A stretch of DNA of 64,000 bases. Source: Bemisia tabaci (taxonomy: Eukaryota > Arthropoda > Insecta > Hemiptera > Aleyrodidae). Below, piece after piece: positions 63,867-64,000 of this stretch. The position numbers and the translations under genes were made by a program. Location of the stretch: contig NC_092801.1 of the NCBI RefSeq assembly GCF_918797505.1, positions 18,967,616 to 19,031,615 on the forward strand, in the 5' to 3' direction. The notes below the pieces were generated by a model. That model saw nothing but the letters and a program-made list of their open reading frames with translations. It had not been told where the DNA came from and searched no databases. Positions within the stretch are counted from its first letter, which is position 1; each line of letters opens with the position of its first letter.

Positions 63867-64000
63867 GGGGCCGCGAGGCGTGATGACGCAACCCGGGAGG
63901 CTCCGCGAGGAAGTGGGGTCGCCGCGTCGTGATTGGCAGTTTTCCGCGGGTCGCGTGCGTGTCGCAGTTCGAGTCGCGTCCGCCGCGCCGTGAGTTATTT
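63867..64000 (+). promoter_or_regulatory. CpG-rich promoter-like end of window
   Basis: Dense CpG with GTGATGACGCAAC (CRE or Maf-like), CGTGATTGGCAG (inverted CCAAT) and a terminal GCGCCGTGAGTTATTT that could be a first-exon 5' splice site. Together they suggest a gene starting here and continuing rightward. Motif-based; the window ends before any coding evidence. Confidence 0.35.

Noticed and set aside
1..64000. tRNA, rRNA or other structured RNA genes
   Set aside because: I looked for cloverleaf-type and rRNA-type conserved blocks by eye and found none. A covariance-model search would be decisive.

Overview
The window reads as intergenic or intronic DNA from a repeat-rich animal nuclear genome, most likely an arthropod. 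There is no operon-like gene density, no ribosome-binding sites and no long open frame. The sequence is dominated by short hairpin transposons (MITEs), hAT-type elements with 8-bp target duplications, foldback elements, minisatellites and one decayed Helitron. A hemipteran such as a whitefly is my guess from the style of the repeats. That is memory, not something the sequence proves. I found no host protein-coding gene I can name. The only recognisable protein homology is a broken Pif1-like Helitron helicase on the minus strand (44381-46336).

Layout. 0-9 kb: hairpin MITEs, a 150-bp duplicated foldback, a 0.7-kb polypyrimidine tract, CpG-rich patches and a 110-bp minisatellite. 9-15 kb: a 1-kb foldback element inside another repeat, a 164-bp minisatellite and nested MITEs. 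15-20 kb: hairpin copies, a 145-bp tandem repeat, a 65-nt poly-T run and an element lying between two 75-bp direct repeats. 20.7-24.5 kb: a 3.8-kb inverted repeat with near-identical 1.2-kb arms. 25-28 kb: a tandem repeat, a 750-bp compound palindrome and a GC-rich element with a 10-bp duplication. 28-34 kb: MITEs, a 1.3-kb foldback and another element between long duplicates. 34-42 kb: mostly unassigned, plus a hAT MITE filled with GTGAGTAA words. 42.4-48.3 kb: a 5.65-kb nested composite bounded by 122-bp direct repeats, containing an LTR-like remnant and the Helitron, which itself holds a hAT MITE. 48-64 kb: further MITEs, two more elements between long direct duplications (57.5-59.0 kb) and a CpG-rich promoter-like end.

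The structure I find most worth following is a recurrent arrangement. Five elements of at least four families sit at, or within about 8 nt of, the junction of two direct copies of a 75-165 bp host segment, where a 2- or 8-bp target duplication would be expected. It may be a real long-duplication process or a haplotype-assembly artefact. Other leads are a MITE carrying 19 splice-donor-like words, foldbacks built from ATGGCGG modules, and a near-identical inverted repeat with promoter-like motifs in each arm. Coordinates of diverged repeats are by-eye estimates, good to a few bases where duplications are given and to tens of bases elsewhere.
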